NCBI RefSeq assembly: GCF_003591035.1
Contig: NZ_QYUO01000002.1
Location: 744,001 to 808,000 of the forward strand
Reading direction: 5' to 3'
Length of the DNA: 64,000 nucleotides
DNA from: Noviherbaspirillum saxi
GTDB taxonomy: Bacteria; Pseudomonadota; Gammaproteobacteria; Burkholderiales; Burkholderiaceae_D
Within the stretch, counting starts at the first letter, position 1; every line of letters starts with the position of its first letter. Made by a program: the position numbers and the translations under genes. Under the pieces are notes generated by a model. The model saw only the letters and a program-made list of their open reading frames with translations. It was not told where the DNA came from and searched no databases. This document shows, piece after piece, positions 43,192-52,002 of the stretch.

Positions 43192-44858
43192 AGAAGGTGC
43201 GGACTATGTCCGCCACATCAAAAGTCAAAGCTCGGGAAATTATGAAAATCATTATCGGGCGCCGCGAGCAAACGACAGGTCGCCTCTGGCTGTTGGCAAA
43301 GCATAGTTTTTCCGCAAGTTCCTTTCTGCTATGTCGGATGATTAAATGATATAGCCCCAAGCACGTTCATATTAACGATGAATGTGATCAACTAGATCGG
43401 CGACTAGCATCGGCTTGGCGAAGAGCCACCCTTGTGCAAACTGAACCCCGTGCTGTTCTAAGAAGCGGGCCTGGTGTTCGCTTTCCACGCCTTCAGCGAT
43501 AATGGATAACTTGAGAGACTGTGCCATTTTGATGATATGGAAAATGACATGGCTCGTGGCGCTGTTCGTTCCGATCGTGTCGACGAATGATTTGTCGATT
43601 TTGAGATAGTCGAATTTCAGCTCCGTGAGGTAGGAGAGGCTTGAGTATCCCGTTCCAAAGTCGTCAATGGCGACTGCAATCCCCATGGACCTGATGTCGC
43701 TTAGTACTTGATTTGCCAGATGCGCTTTTAGTAGCGTGCGCTCGGTTGCTTCTAACAGAAGGTTGTTTGCTCGGAGGTGTCCGTGCTCGAGTAGACGCTG
43801 CAATGTCTCGATAATGGTGTTGGACTCAAGGTCGATGCCGGATAAGTTCATCCCAATGTGAAATCGGGGATTCTTTTTGAGAATTCCTACACTATCGTGG
43901 GCGACTGTTTCCATAATGCGCAGTGTCATCTGTTGAATCAATCCGGTTTCCTCCGCAATCGGAATGAATATGTCCGGCCGGATATCCGACCCGTCAGGGC
44001 GGCGCCAACGGACCAAGGCCTCTGCGCCAATCCACTCCCGCGTACTTAGATTCACCACTGGCTGATATACCATGTAAATCTCACTGGTCTTCAATGCGCT
44101 CTTTAACAAGGATCGGACAGATAGTCTCTGTTTGGCGACGTACCATAGCGCACCCATTACCACTAGCCCGGATGCTGCTCCGAGAGATCCCAGAAGCCAC
44201 GTCAATTGCCGGACGCGGGGCGCTAGACGATTTCCAGGGATGGCAGCGTATGCGGTGATGCCTAGCTTGGCGGAAGGGCGTGCGGCGACAATGAACTGTC
44301 CATCGAAGAATGGCCTATTCCTGGATGCGCTCAGACGGGTAATCCAGGCTGGATCGAAGCTACCGCGCCGCGCGTTAAGGTTGTGGCTGATGGTACTAAA
44401 TATGCCTATCGCGATATCGGGGTCGTTGAGAAAAACATCGATTGCTAAGTCACGATGAATGATTACGACATAACCCTTCCTTTCTACCAATAAAAAGGTT
44501 TTGTTTTTTGCCATCGGTAGATTCACCGACGCCCGGACAGCATCGCCGTTTTTACCAATGTGGTCAGGCCGGCCAAGGGAGATTTCCTTGCCATGGAATC
44601 CATACGATGAACATAATAAGTAGTCATTCGAGACATAACCTATTCCCTGGAGGTAGCGGGAACTCAGGGCCAGTTCCCGCATCAGCCGAATTTTGGCATC
44701 CGCGCATGGACCGGAATTCGTATTGGATTGAAGCGCCGTGACCGCTCGGTCCATTTCATCACCTGCTACTTCAGCATGTCGTATAACCTCACCAGCAAGT
44801 GAACTTGCGTATTCAATTTCTGAAGCCAGAATTTGATCTTGTGCAATTTCGTGAGCTA

Positions 44859-46016
44859 GTGTAGTGCTTTCGAAATCATTGAACTATGTTCCCTGCGCGT
44901 TGCCATAACATCATTCTTTGAGCGGAGCGAATGATGAACGAGGCCACGACGATCAAGTTGAGCGGTGAACAGCGCAGTGAACTGGAGCGCCGCGTGAGGT
45001 CGCAGACGATCGATGCGCGGGCTGCCCGGCGCGCACGAATCGTTTTGCTGGCGGCTGACGGCGTGGGCAATCATGAAATCGCCCGGCGCATGGAAATCAG
45101 TCGGGGCCAAGTCATCGCGTGGCGTCGCCGGTTCGCGCAAGGCGGCGTCGCCGCCATTGACGGCGACCTGCCGCGCAGCGGGCGCAAACGGCGGATTGAC
45201 GCCGCCGAGATCGTGCGCCTGACCACGCAGACGGCGCCGAAAGGCGCGACGCACTGGAGCACGCGCACCCTCGCGGCGGAGATGGGCATATCCGACACGA
45301 CGGTCCACAAGGCATGGAAAGCCCATGGCCTCAAGCCGCATCTGGTCGCCACGTTCAAGGTTTCCCGCGACCCGAGATTCGCGGAGAAGCTGGAAGACAT
45401 CGTCGGGTTGTACCTCAGTCCGCCGGAGCATGCGCTGGTGTTGTGCTGCGACGAAAAAAGCCAGGTGCAGGCGCTCGATCGCACGCAGCCGGGACTGCCG
45501 TTGAAAAAAGGCAAAGCCGCGACGATGACCCACGATTACAAGCGGCATGGCACGACCACGTTGTTTGCGGCAATGTGCACGCTCGACGGCGCCGTCATCT
45601 CGCGCTGCGCGCAACGGCATCGCCATGGCGAGTGGCTGGACTTCCTGCGTCAAATCGATCGGGAAACGCCGAAGGAAAAGGAACTGCATCTGATCTGCGA
45701 CAACTATGCCACCCACAAGCATCCCACCGTGCGGGCGTGGCTGGAGAAGCATCCGCGCTTCCATCTGCACTTCACTCCCACCTCCGCCTCCTGGCTCAAC
45801 ATGGTCGAACGCTTCTTCCGCAGCCTGTCGACCGATCGTCTGGAGCGCGGCGTGTTCAGGAGCGTGCCCGAACTGATTGCCGCCATTGACGAGTACATCG
45901 CTGTGCATAATGAAAATCCCAAACCCTTCGTCTGGACTGCCAAGTCCAATGACATCCTGCAAAAAGTCATTCGCGCCAACCGCCGCCTTGGTTCAAAGAA
46001 AAACGAAGCACTACAC
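44859..46016 (+). mobile_element. IS630-family insertion sequence (copy 2, different element)
   Basis: 1158 bp with terminal GTGTAGTGCTT at both ends in inverse, further matching around TTGAAC inside; TA duplicated (44857-44858 and 46017-46018) within a CTAG target. It differs in sequence from the element at 38836, so two separate IS630-type elements are present. It interrupts the EAL-protein gene after codon 25. Confidence 0.93.
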
Positions 46017-46019
46017 TAG
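44931..46019 (+). CDS. IS630-family transposase (IS copy 2)
   Basis: 362 aa DDE transposase. HTH segments GNHEIARRMEISRGQVIAWRRRF and AAEMGISDTTVHKAWKAHGL; catalytic [30 protein letters not shown] and SWLNMVERFFRSL. GGAG precedes the paired ATGs at 44931/44934. Intact, so possibly active. As in copy 1, the stop TAG is completed by the target TA and the next host base. Related to, but clearly distinct from, the transposase at 38915. Confidence 0.95.
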   Translation: MMNEATTIKLSGEQRSELERRVRSQTIDARAARRARIVLLAADGVGNHEIARRMEISRGQVIAWRRRFAQGGVAAIDGDLPRSGRKRRIDAAEIVRLTTQTAPKGATHWSTRTLAAEMGISDTTVHKAWKAHGLKPHLVATFKVSRDPRFAEKLEDIVGLYLSPPEHALVLCCDEKSQVQALDRTQPGLPLKKGKAATMTHDYKRHGTTTLFAAMCTLDGAVISRCAQRHRHGEWLDFLRQIDRETPKEKELHLICDNYATHKHPTVRAWLEKHPRFHLHFTPTSASWLNMVERFFRSLSTDRLERGVFRSVPELIAAIDEYIAVHNENPKPFVWTAKSNDILQKVIRANRRLGSKKNEALH

Positions 46020-46094
46020 CCACATGAGTATTGCGGTCATTGCAATTCCCAGGCACAAAGTAATAGCTAAGAAAGAGATATTGGTGAAACGCAT

Positions 46095-46362
46095 TTTGAA
46101 ATGAAGAAATGAATTTAAACTGGTTAATACAACTCCTGTGGGCGTGGCTGCGCTTACTTGTTGGAAAAGCCGTTAGACAATAATAAATAGCAAAAGATTA
46201 CGGGACTATTGCACCACATTTGGAGTGGAGTTAACGCCTGAAGTTGGACAGATACGGAGGCAGGAATGCGATACGCTTGATGCGCTTTCAATGAAGTAGC
46301 AGCAGATGCGCGCTACTTAATGATCCGCAGCGGCTGACTCAAGAATATGGTTGCCTATTTGA
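46095..46362. other. intergenic region, nothing recognised
   Basis: Upstream of the disrupted EAL gene; AT-rich to about 46210 (probable promoter of that gene on the minus strand), then no coding signal until the recombinase fragment. Confidence 0.4.
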
Positions 46363-46500
46363 CGCGTTGTGGATTTCGCGGAGAAGGTCAGACCAGGCCT
46401 GGATCAAATCGACTTTTCCCAACGGCGCGAACTGGTTCAGACCCTGATCAAGCGCGCTGCAATCACCTTGCTTACTGGTCCGAGCCAAATTTTCTGTTGA
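46363..46500 (+). pseudogene. serine site-specific recombinase remnant (C-terminal fragment)
   Basis: The frame reads RVVDFAEKVRPGLDQIDFSQ then RRELVQTLIKRAAI and stops at 46500. This is the typical C-terminal region of large serine recombinases (the conserved pattern GL-x4-F-x2-R-x2-LV-x2-LI-x-R). No N-terminal catalytic or zinc-ribbon part is present. A trace of a former mobile element near the IS630 insertion. Confidence 0.55.
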
Positions 46501-46572
46501 TTCATTTCTCAGCTCACGGCGTTGTGTACGTCCACGGTCTAATACGACCATGGAACATCCGGGCTATTTCAG

Positions 46573-47496
46573 TTATATGGCCTGTTCGCGAAAAATTTTT
46601 GGGGTTGTTCCGGTGAAACTCTTGAAGACCGTCGTAAGATGAGCTTGGTCACCGAATCCTAAACAGGCGCTGATTTCCTTGATAGACATCTGGCTGTGCG
46701 CGAGCAATTTCTTTGCGCGTGCAACACGACGATCCATAACGAAGCGATGTGGCGTCAATCCGGTGCTGAGCTTAAACATCCTGCTGAAGTGGTACTCGCT
46801 GAAGCCAGCGACGGCGGCCAGATCCTTGAGACCAAGCTCTTCGTCGATGTTTTTCTCTATAAACTCTATCACGCGGCGAAGTCGCCATGCGGGTAGGCCT
46901 TCTTTGCCACTCGGCATCTTAAGTGGGTGAGATGAATAGCAGGTGATCAGTCTTGCTGCTAGCGCGATGGCCAAGGATTCCCCGTATAGCCGCCCAGACG
47001 GGAATCCACTCCGGCATTCCGCAAGGATGGCAAGTCCAATTTGTCGGATCTGTGCATCCTGCACGTAGCTGGAACGTATCAACTCGAATCTTGATGGAAG
47101 ACCGCGCAGTTCTCCAAGCACTCGCTGGAATGTCAATTCCGAGGGCATTAGAAATAGCACATTCAACGGCTCAGTCCAACTAGCTCCCGTCAACGAGCCA
47201 AGAGGATCAATGTGGATCACGTCCTCTACTAAGCCTGTCTCATAGCGACTTTGTGCACCGAGCCGTTGAACTGTGACCTGGTGATCTACAAGAGGTTGTA
47301 CGATTGTTGTGCGCCCGATATAGCAGTCTGTCATTTCGGCCGGAGCGACACGGTCAAGTTCGGCAGACAACGCGTCGTCCCACGGCGCATCGTGGCTCGA
47401 TACTTTAATATCAACACTACCGATAAAAGGGCGCAGTACACCAGACGGTGTGTTGCTTACCAGCACTCGCGTTTGAACAGGATTGGATTGCGACAT
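46573..47496 (-). CDS. AraC-family transcriptional regulator
   Basis: 307 aa. An N-terminal effector region of unknown type (about 1-200) is followed by a C-terminal AraC DNA-binding domain: WRLRRVIEFIEKNIDEELGLKDLAAVAGFSEYHFSRMFKLSTGLTPHRFVMDRRVARAKKLL, then ISACLGFGDQAHLTTVFKSFTGTTPKIFRE. Second HTH is complete. No catabolic genes are adjacent; the target may be the operon at 48841 or something lost to rearrangement. Start ATG at 47496. Confidence 0.88.
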   Translation of the reverse strand: MSQSNPVQTRVLVSNTPSGVLRPFIGSVDIKVSSHDAPWDDALSAELDRVAPAEMTDCYIGRTTIVQPLVDHQVTVQRLGAQSRYETGLVEDVIHIDPLGSLTGASWTEPLNVLFLMPSELTFQRVLGELRGLPSRFELIRSSYVQDAQIRQIGLAILAECRSGFPSGRLYGESLAIALAARLITCYSSHPLKMPSGKEGLPAWRLRRVIEFIEKNIDEELGLKDLAAVAGFSEYHFSRMFKLSTGLTPHRFVMDRRVARAKKLLAHSQMSIKEISACLGFGDQAHLTTVFKSFTGTTPKIFREQAI

Positions 47497-47659
47497 CGAC
47501 TAGCGCGTGAGACGAAAACAGAGCTCGTTAAACGTAATACGAGAATAGTAGCATGAAGAAAGTAATGCTCCTGCGGCCTTTTTGATCTTTGAGAAGGCTT
47601 CTCCAATCGCCGTCGGTGATTTTCCGAGGTCCCCACCCCGGGTTTTCTGTGGTACGGCC

Positions 47660-47763
47660 TAATACCAATCCCAACCCTTAACGTGACATGACATCGCGTC
47701 TTTTTCTGGAGGCGCCGAGCCGCCTGGCTGCGTTGCACTCGTCGTCAATAGCCCGCTATTGAC
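47660..47763. repeat. dispersed repeat TAATACCAATCC with 9-bp stem hairpin
   Basis: 47660-47689 resembles 27961-27990 (about 24 of 30 positions, starting TAATACCAATCC in both). Further along, GTCAATAGC and GCTATTGAC (47744-47752 and 47755-47763) form a perfect hairpin with a 2-base loop. Intergenic repeats of this look are common in Burkholderiales genomes (recollection, not searched). Confidence 0.45.
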
Positions 47764-48538
47764 TCCTCGTGCTGTTGTGGTCAAAGACATATCGCCGGTG
47801 TGAGAACTTCACAGCATAAAGATTCGCCGGAGCGTGACGCTGATACGCATTTTTTAGCACGATAAAACAAGCATTAGCAGCAATCTGCAAGAGATAAGTC
47901 GGGTCAATATGTACTCTATCCGTTAAGCCATACGGCGTACTACAAGGAAAATATGGAGACGAAAATTGCCTGCAGGGGCGAAGCGCTGCAGTTGGAAGCG
48001 AGTTTCTTGGAAATTCTATCTGACACTTACCGCCATTAGCGCGAACATGAAACACATTTCAAGCCCGAGTACTTTCTTCGCACTCGCGTGTTTCTCCAAC
48101 GACGGGAGCAGCGAGACCACCGATAACGGTAGGCGCCTGCACAGAGTCGGGACGCGATAGATCCGACTTCGATAAGGTGCATTTCCGAGTCATCACGCAA
48201 AGCGATAAGACATCACAGCATTTCAGGTCGGAGAAAAACTCTTCGGAAAAGCCGCTGTGTCACAAGCATTATCTTCCTGCATGTTTGAAGAAAGTGTTCG
48301 CACGAATCGACGGATGGCTTTCCGAGTTGGGTTTGATGCCAGAGTAGTAGATGTAGCAAGTCTGGAAGGTAGCAGATACGACCTTCCCATAGTTCCTGCC
48401 GTAGGCCACTTAACCATAATGATATACAGAGACACAATGAACACTACTCGTATAGTGGCCCATGTATCCAGCCGCCGAGCTAGGATGACATATCCCCATC
48501 TCCGCCTATTCCTGCGCCGCGATATAGATCATCACTGC

Positions 48539-48556
48539 AGGTGATGACAATTATAC
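48539..48556 (+). promoter_or_regulatory. 18-bp site shared with 58611-58628 (copy 1)
   Basis: AGGTGATGACAATTATAC, identical to 58611-58628, 284 bp upstream of the DUF1302 gene. It overlaps the near-palindrome TCATCACTGCAGGTGATGA (48529-48547). The same orientation relative to the downstream operon in both places suggests a common regulator, most simply the LysR protein encoded at 57600. Confidence 0.6.
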
Positions 48557-48840
48557 GGGCCAGCACGTTGTTCAATGATTTGTCCCTGCCTATGATGTGC
48601 CGAAAAAAGGGCAACTAGAAATCCGCGGTCGAAAGGAACGCATCACTGAAACGTGAGCGCTTCAGTCCGCGTGCACATCATGGGAGCAATCGTCTCATGC
48701 GATTTTACGCGGCGTGCGGTGTAGATAAAGAACAGGAATCCGCTGGGACGCTGTGAGCGAGAAAAACTTTCGGTTGCTTTCCGACGTAGAGGCCGCAATC
48801 GCCAACCGAAATCCAATTCAACAACGAGAAGGAGACAGAA

Positions 48841-50553
48841 GTGCCGAATCCAAGAGCCATTCCTCAAACCATGCGAGGGGCACCAAAAAAGCCGGTTGCA
48901 ATAGCCGTTGCCTTCCTGATGGCGAGCCTAACCGCTCCAACCTGCGCCATGGTCATTGAGACCGACACGCCGAGTTTGAAAGTGACTTGGGATAGTACTG
49001 TGAAATACAGCACTGCATTTCGAGTTAAGTCCCAAGATCCTGCGCTTCTGAGCAACCCCAATGCGGATGATGGAGACCGAAATTTCGGTAAGGGCTTGAT
49101 CAGCAATCGGGTCGACCTCTTCAGTGAGCTCGACCTCCAGTACAACAACTTTGGTGCACGGCTCAGTGGGGCTGCATGGTACGACGATGTCTATAACCGT
49201 ACCAATGACAATCCTGGCTTTGCCGGAGGAGCATTTCCAAACCATCGCTCGCGAACCTTCAATGAGTTTACTCAGGCGACGCGGGACCTGCATGGACGAA
49301 AGGCGGAGCTGCTAGATGCCTTTGTGTTCAGTAAGTTCGATCTTGGCGAGTCACGCGCACTTGTCCGTCTTGGCCAGCATGCGATGGTCTGGGGAGAAAG
49401 CTTGTTTTTCGGCAGCAACGCAATTGCCGGTGGTATGGCGCCGGTCGATGTCACTAAACTGGTTTCTGTGCCAGGCACGCAGTTCAAGGAAGCGATTCGC
49501 CCGGTACCCCAAGTGTCAGGACAAGTGCAACTGACGCCGGATGTGACGTTAGGGGCTTTCTATCAGTTCCGTTTTGAACCGAACCGGTTGCCAGCGGTGG
49601 GCAGCTACTACTCCCAGATCGACACTAACGTCGTCGGTGGCGAAAACATCTTGCTCGGGCCCGCAGGCGTGGCTCCCCGACAATTCGATATGGAACCGAA
49701 GGATTCTGGTCAGGGTGGCCTGCAACTGCGCTTTCGCCATGCAGAGACTGATTATGGACTGTACGCGATCCGGTTCCATAACAAGTCGCACCAGTTGATC
49801 ACGAACCTGATAAATATCACGCCGGGACGAGCACCGACATTACTGCCAGGCAGCTACTACATCGGGTATCAGCAAGGAATCACCGCTTTGGGTGCCAGTG
49901 CGAGTCGTACCTTTGGTCCGGCCAACGTTGCCGTGGAGGCTTCGGTCAGACGCAACCAGGATCTGGCCAGCGCAGGCCATGCCACTGACGTCAGCGCGGC
50001 GTTTGGTGCGCCGGCGACGAACCTGAGCGACCGTCCCGGCTACGCAGTGGGGAGAACAGCCCACGTGAACGTGTCGCTTCTCTGGAGCCTGGATCCGACC
50101 GCGTTCTTCAGCGAGGCAATCGTGGCGGCGGAACTTGCATGGAATCGTGCTTTGAGCTGCCAGAAGAATTGCACGGTGTTCGACGTCGTGACCCGCCAGG
50201 GCGCGATTGATAACAATGCGACGCGTGATGCCGTTGCTCTGCGCGTCCTGTTCGAGCCGAAATACCGGCAAGCGCTCCCCGGTCTCGATATCAGCGTTCC
50301 GATTGGTTTGGGATATGCGCCCAAGGGATCACGCTCCATGGCCCTCGGGTCCGGTGCCTTGCCGGCCGACGGTAGTGGAGATATCAGCGTGGGTATTAAT
50401 GGCAACTATCTGGATGACTGGCAGTTCAGCCTGGCGTACACCAGGTATTTCGGCTCTGCCAGACCTTTCCTCGATACCAATAATTCGTTCAGTTATGGGC
50501 AAAGCCTGAGAGACAGGGATTTTGTGGCGCTCTCCCTTCGCCGTACATTCTAA
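48841..50553 (+). CDS. DUF1302-family outer-membrane beta-barrel protein
   Basis: 570 aa from a GTG at 48841 (AAGGAG upstream). Signal region VAIAVAFLMASLTAPTCAM, then a long beta-rich sequence: LKVTWDSTVKYSTAFRVK, LFSELDLQYNNFGARLSGAAWYDDVYN, LGQHAMVWGESLFFGSNAIAGGMAPVD. It ends DFVALSLRRTF with terminal Phe, as in outer-membrane barrels. DUF1302 is uncharacterised biochemically. Its co-location with DUF1329, a YCF48-like protein and an RND transporter recurs in Proteobacteria, often near catabolism of hydrophobic compounds (general recollection). Likely outer-membrane component for transport of a hydrophobic substrate. Confidence 0.88.
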   Translation: MPNPRAIPQTMRGAPKKPVAIAVAFLMASLTAPTCAMVIETDTPSLKVTWDSTVKYSTAFRVKSQDPALLSNPNADDGDRNFGKGLISNRVDLFSELDLQYNNFGARLSGAAWYDDVYNRTNDNPGFAGGAFPNHRSRTFNEFTQATRDLHGRKAELLDAFVFSKFDLGESRALVRLGQHAMVWGESLFFGSNAIAGGMAPVDVTKLVSVPGTQFKEAIRPVPQVSGQVQLTPDVTLGAFYQFRFEPNRLPAVGSYYSQIDTNVVGGENILLGPAGVAPRQFDMEPKDSGQGGLQLRFRHAETDYGLYAIRFHNKSHQLITNLINITPGRAPTLLPGSYYIGYQQGITALGASASRTFGPANVAVEASVRRNQDLASAGHATDVSAAFGAPATNLSDRPGYAVGRTAHVNVSLLWSLDPTAFFSEAIVAAELAWNRALSCQKNCTVFDVVTRQGAIDNNATRDAVALRVLFEPKYRQALPGLDISVPIGLGYAPKGSRSMALGSGALPADGSGDISVGINGNYLDDWQFSLAYTRYFGSARPFLDTNNSFSYGQSLRDRDFVALSLRRTF

Positions 50554-50576
50554 ATGTCTAATTCTTTGGAGATATC

Positions 50577-51944
50577 ATGATTCATAGGAACACCTACTGG
50601 AAGGCAGCTCTTGCGGCAGCTGGTCTTGCTTCCGCCTGCGGCGCATTGGCGGCAGTGCCTGCAAGCGAAGCAGAGCAACTAAAGACCACGTTGACACCGC
50701 TTGGCGGCGAAAAGGCAGGCAACAAAGACGGCACCATTCCTGCATGGAGCGGTGGCCATACGACATCTGTCCCTGGCTACAAGGCGGGTGGCAAACGCGG
50801 CGACCCGTTTGCCTCGGACAAGCCCTTGTACAGTATCAGCGCAAAGAATCTGGACCAATATGCGGACAAGCTGACCGATGGAACCAAGGCTCTGTTCAAA
50901 AAGTACCCCGATACGTTCCGTATCGATGTGTACCCCACGCGGCGTTCAGCTGCTGCACCGCAATGGGTGTATGACAACACATTCAAGAACGCGATGCGCG
51001 CCAAGATCGTAGACGGTCCTTCCGGCGCGATTCCTGAAGGTGCCTACGGCGGGATTCCGTTCCCGATTCCAAAGACCGGCGTGGAAGTGTTGTGGAACCA
51101 TTTGCTGAGGTGGCGTGGCGAAGCCATGTATTACGACATGCTCGGAGTCCTGGGCACGGCAGACGGGAAAAAAGTTGTGACGGTGGACGGACGTGCCGAC
51201 CAGCAAATGCCTTACTACTTCAAAGATGGCTCGCCGGAGAAATTCAACGGCGACTATTGGACCCTGCGTTTGATCAATAACGGCCCGCCGGTGCGTGCAG
51301 GCGAGGGTATAGTCGCGCGCTTCAACCTGAATGGCGACGAACAGACGTGGGTTTACCTCACGGGCCAACGCCGCGTGCGGAAATTGCCCAATGCATGCTG
51401 CGATACCCCTACACCGGCAACAGCCGGTGTTATGAGCGTGGATGACATTGAGATGTTCGCCGGGCCAAACGGACGGTTCGACTGGAAGCTTATAGGCAAA
51501 AAGGAGATGATCGTCCCCTATAACAGCAACAAACTGATGGCTCCGGAAAAAACTGGTGATGTGATCGGCTCCCATCATGTCAATCCCGATGTAATGCGCT
51601 GGGAACTGCACCGCATCTGGGTGATCGAGGCCGATCTCAAGGCAGGAAAGCGACATCAGGCGCCAAAGAGCAGGTACTACGTCGACGAGGACACTTGGAA
51701 CATCGTCTTGGCCGACAGATGGGACGCCAAGGGACAGCTCTGGAAAACCATGTGGATGGCCTCTACCGTGATGCCGGATCTGCCCGCCACCGCTTCGACT
51801 ACGTTCGGCTTCTATGACCTCATTTCCGGCACGTCGTATACCAACGTGCTCGCGAATGAAAAACCCGTTCAGTTCAAGGTCATGCCGCGTTATTCCGATT
51901 CGGTATTTACGCCTGATGGCTTGATCAGCGAAGGGGTCAGATAA
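50577..51944 (+). CDS. DUF1329-family periplasmic protein (LolA/LolB-like fold)
   Basis: 455 aa with signal peptide (MIHRNTYWKAALAAAGLASA, cleavage near ALAAVP). Typical family blocks: LTPLGGEKAGNKDGTIPAWSGG, GIPFPIPKTGVEVLWNH, RRVRKLPNACCDTP, DDIEMFAGPNGRFDWKLIGKKEMIVPYNSNKL, HRIWVIEADLKAGKRH and RYYVDEDTWNIVLADRWDAKGQLWK. The family is predicted to share the lipoprotein-carrier fold, so it may shuttle a hydrophobic molecule across the periplasm. It is 23 bp after DUF1302, in the same operon. Confidence 0.88.
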   Translation: MIHRNTYWKAALAAAGLASACGALAAVPASEAEQLKTTLTPLGGEKAGNKDGTIPAWSGGHTTSVPGYKAGGKRGDPFASDKPLYSISAKNLDQYADKLTDGTKALFKKYPDTFRIDVYPTRRSAAAPQWVYDNTFKNAMRAKIVDGPSGAIPEGAYGGIPFPIPKTGVEVLWNHLLRWRGEAMYYDMLGVLGTADGKKVVTVDGRADQQMPYYFKDGSPEKFNGDYWTLRLINNGPPVRAGEGIVARFNLNGDEQTWVYLTGQRRVRKLPNACCDTPTPATAGVMSVDDIEMFAGPNGRFDWKLIGKKEMIVPYNSNKLMAPEKTGDVIGSHHVNPDVMRWELHRIWVIEADLKAGKRHQAPKSRYYVDEDTWNIVLADRWDAKGQLWKTMWMASTVMPDLPATASTTFGFYDLISGTSYTNVLANEKPVQFKVMPRYSDSVFTPDGLISEGVR

Positions 51945-52002
51945 GCCGCCGCCCGACGCGCCGCAGCGACAGCAAGTGCTGCGGCATGGAATTTTCAAGA
52001 CG

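Larger units (their letters stand above)
43372..46094 (-). pseudogene. CSS-motif/EAL-domain c-di-GMP phosphodiesterase, split by an IS630-family element
   Basis: The 5' part (46094 down to 46017) encodes MRFTNISFLAITLCLGIAMT and the rest of the first membrane helix. After the IS the frame continues (AHEIAQDQILASEIEYASSLA) through a periplasmic CSS-motif sensor (GPCADAK, LLCSSYG), a second helix and an intact EAL domain. Catalytic motifs there are GAEALVRWRRPDG, LEATERTLL, IDDFGTGYSSLSYL, KIDKSFV, IAEGVESEHQ and QGWLFAKPM. Joining the parts at one TA gives exactly 521 codons. Before disruption the protein would have hydrolysed c-di-GMP under periplasmic redox control, as known for CSS-EAL proteins. 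The 3' part might still be expressed from an internal start. Confidence 0.92.
47497..48840. other. 1.3-kb intergenic region with repeats and a candidate regulatory site, no recognisable gene
   Basis: Short frames (for example 48257-48544) lack ribosome sites and family-like sequence. The region holds the repeat at 47660-47763 and the 18-bp shared site at 48539-48556. A GAAGGAG ribosome site precedes the DUF1302 gene. The long leader suggests a regulated promoter far upstream of 48841 or a decayed gene. Confidence 0.5.

Noticed and set aside
44856..45962. Long minus-strand ORF (368 codons) opposite the second IS630 transposase
   Set aside because: Shadow frame; arginine- and histidine-rich composition typical of antisense to a GC-rich gene, no family motifs.
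48213..48544. ORFs on both strands in the gap before DUF1302
   Set aside because: No start signals and no recognisable protein; more likely decayed sequence or leader.
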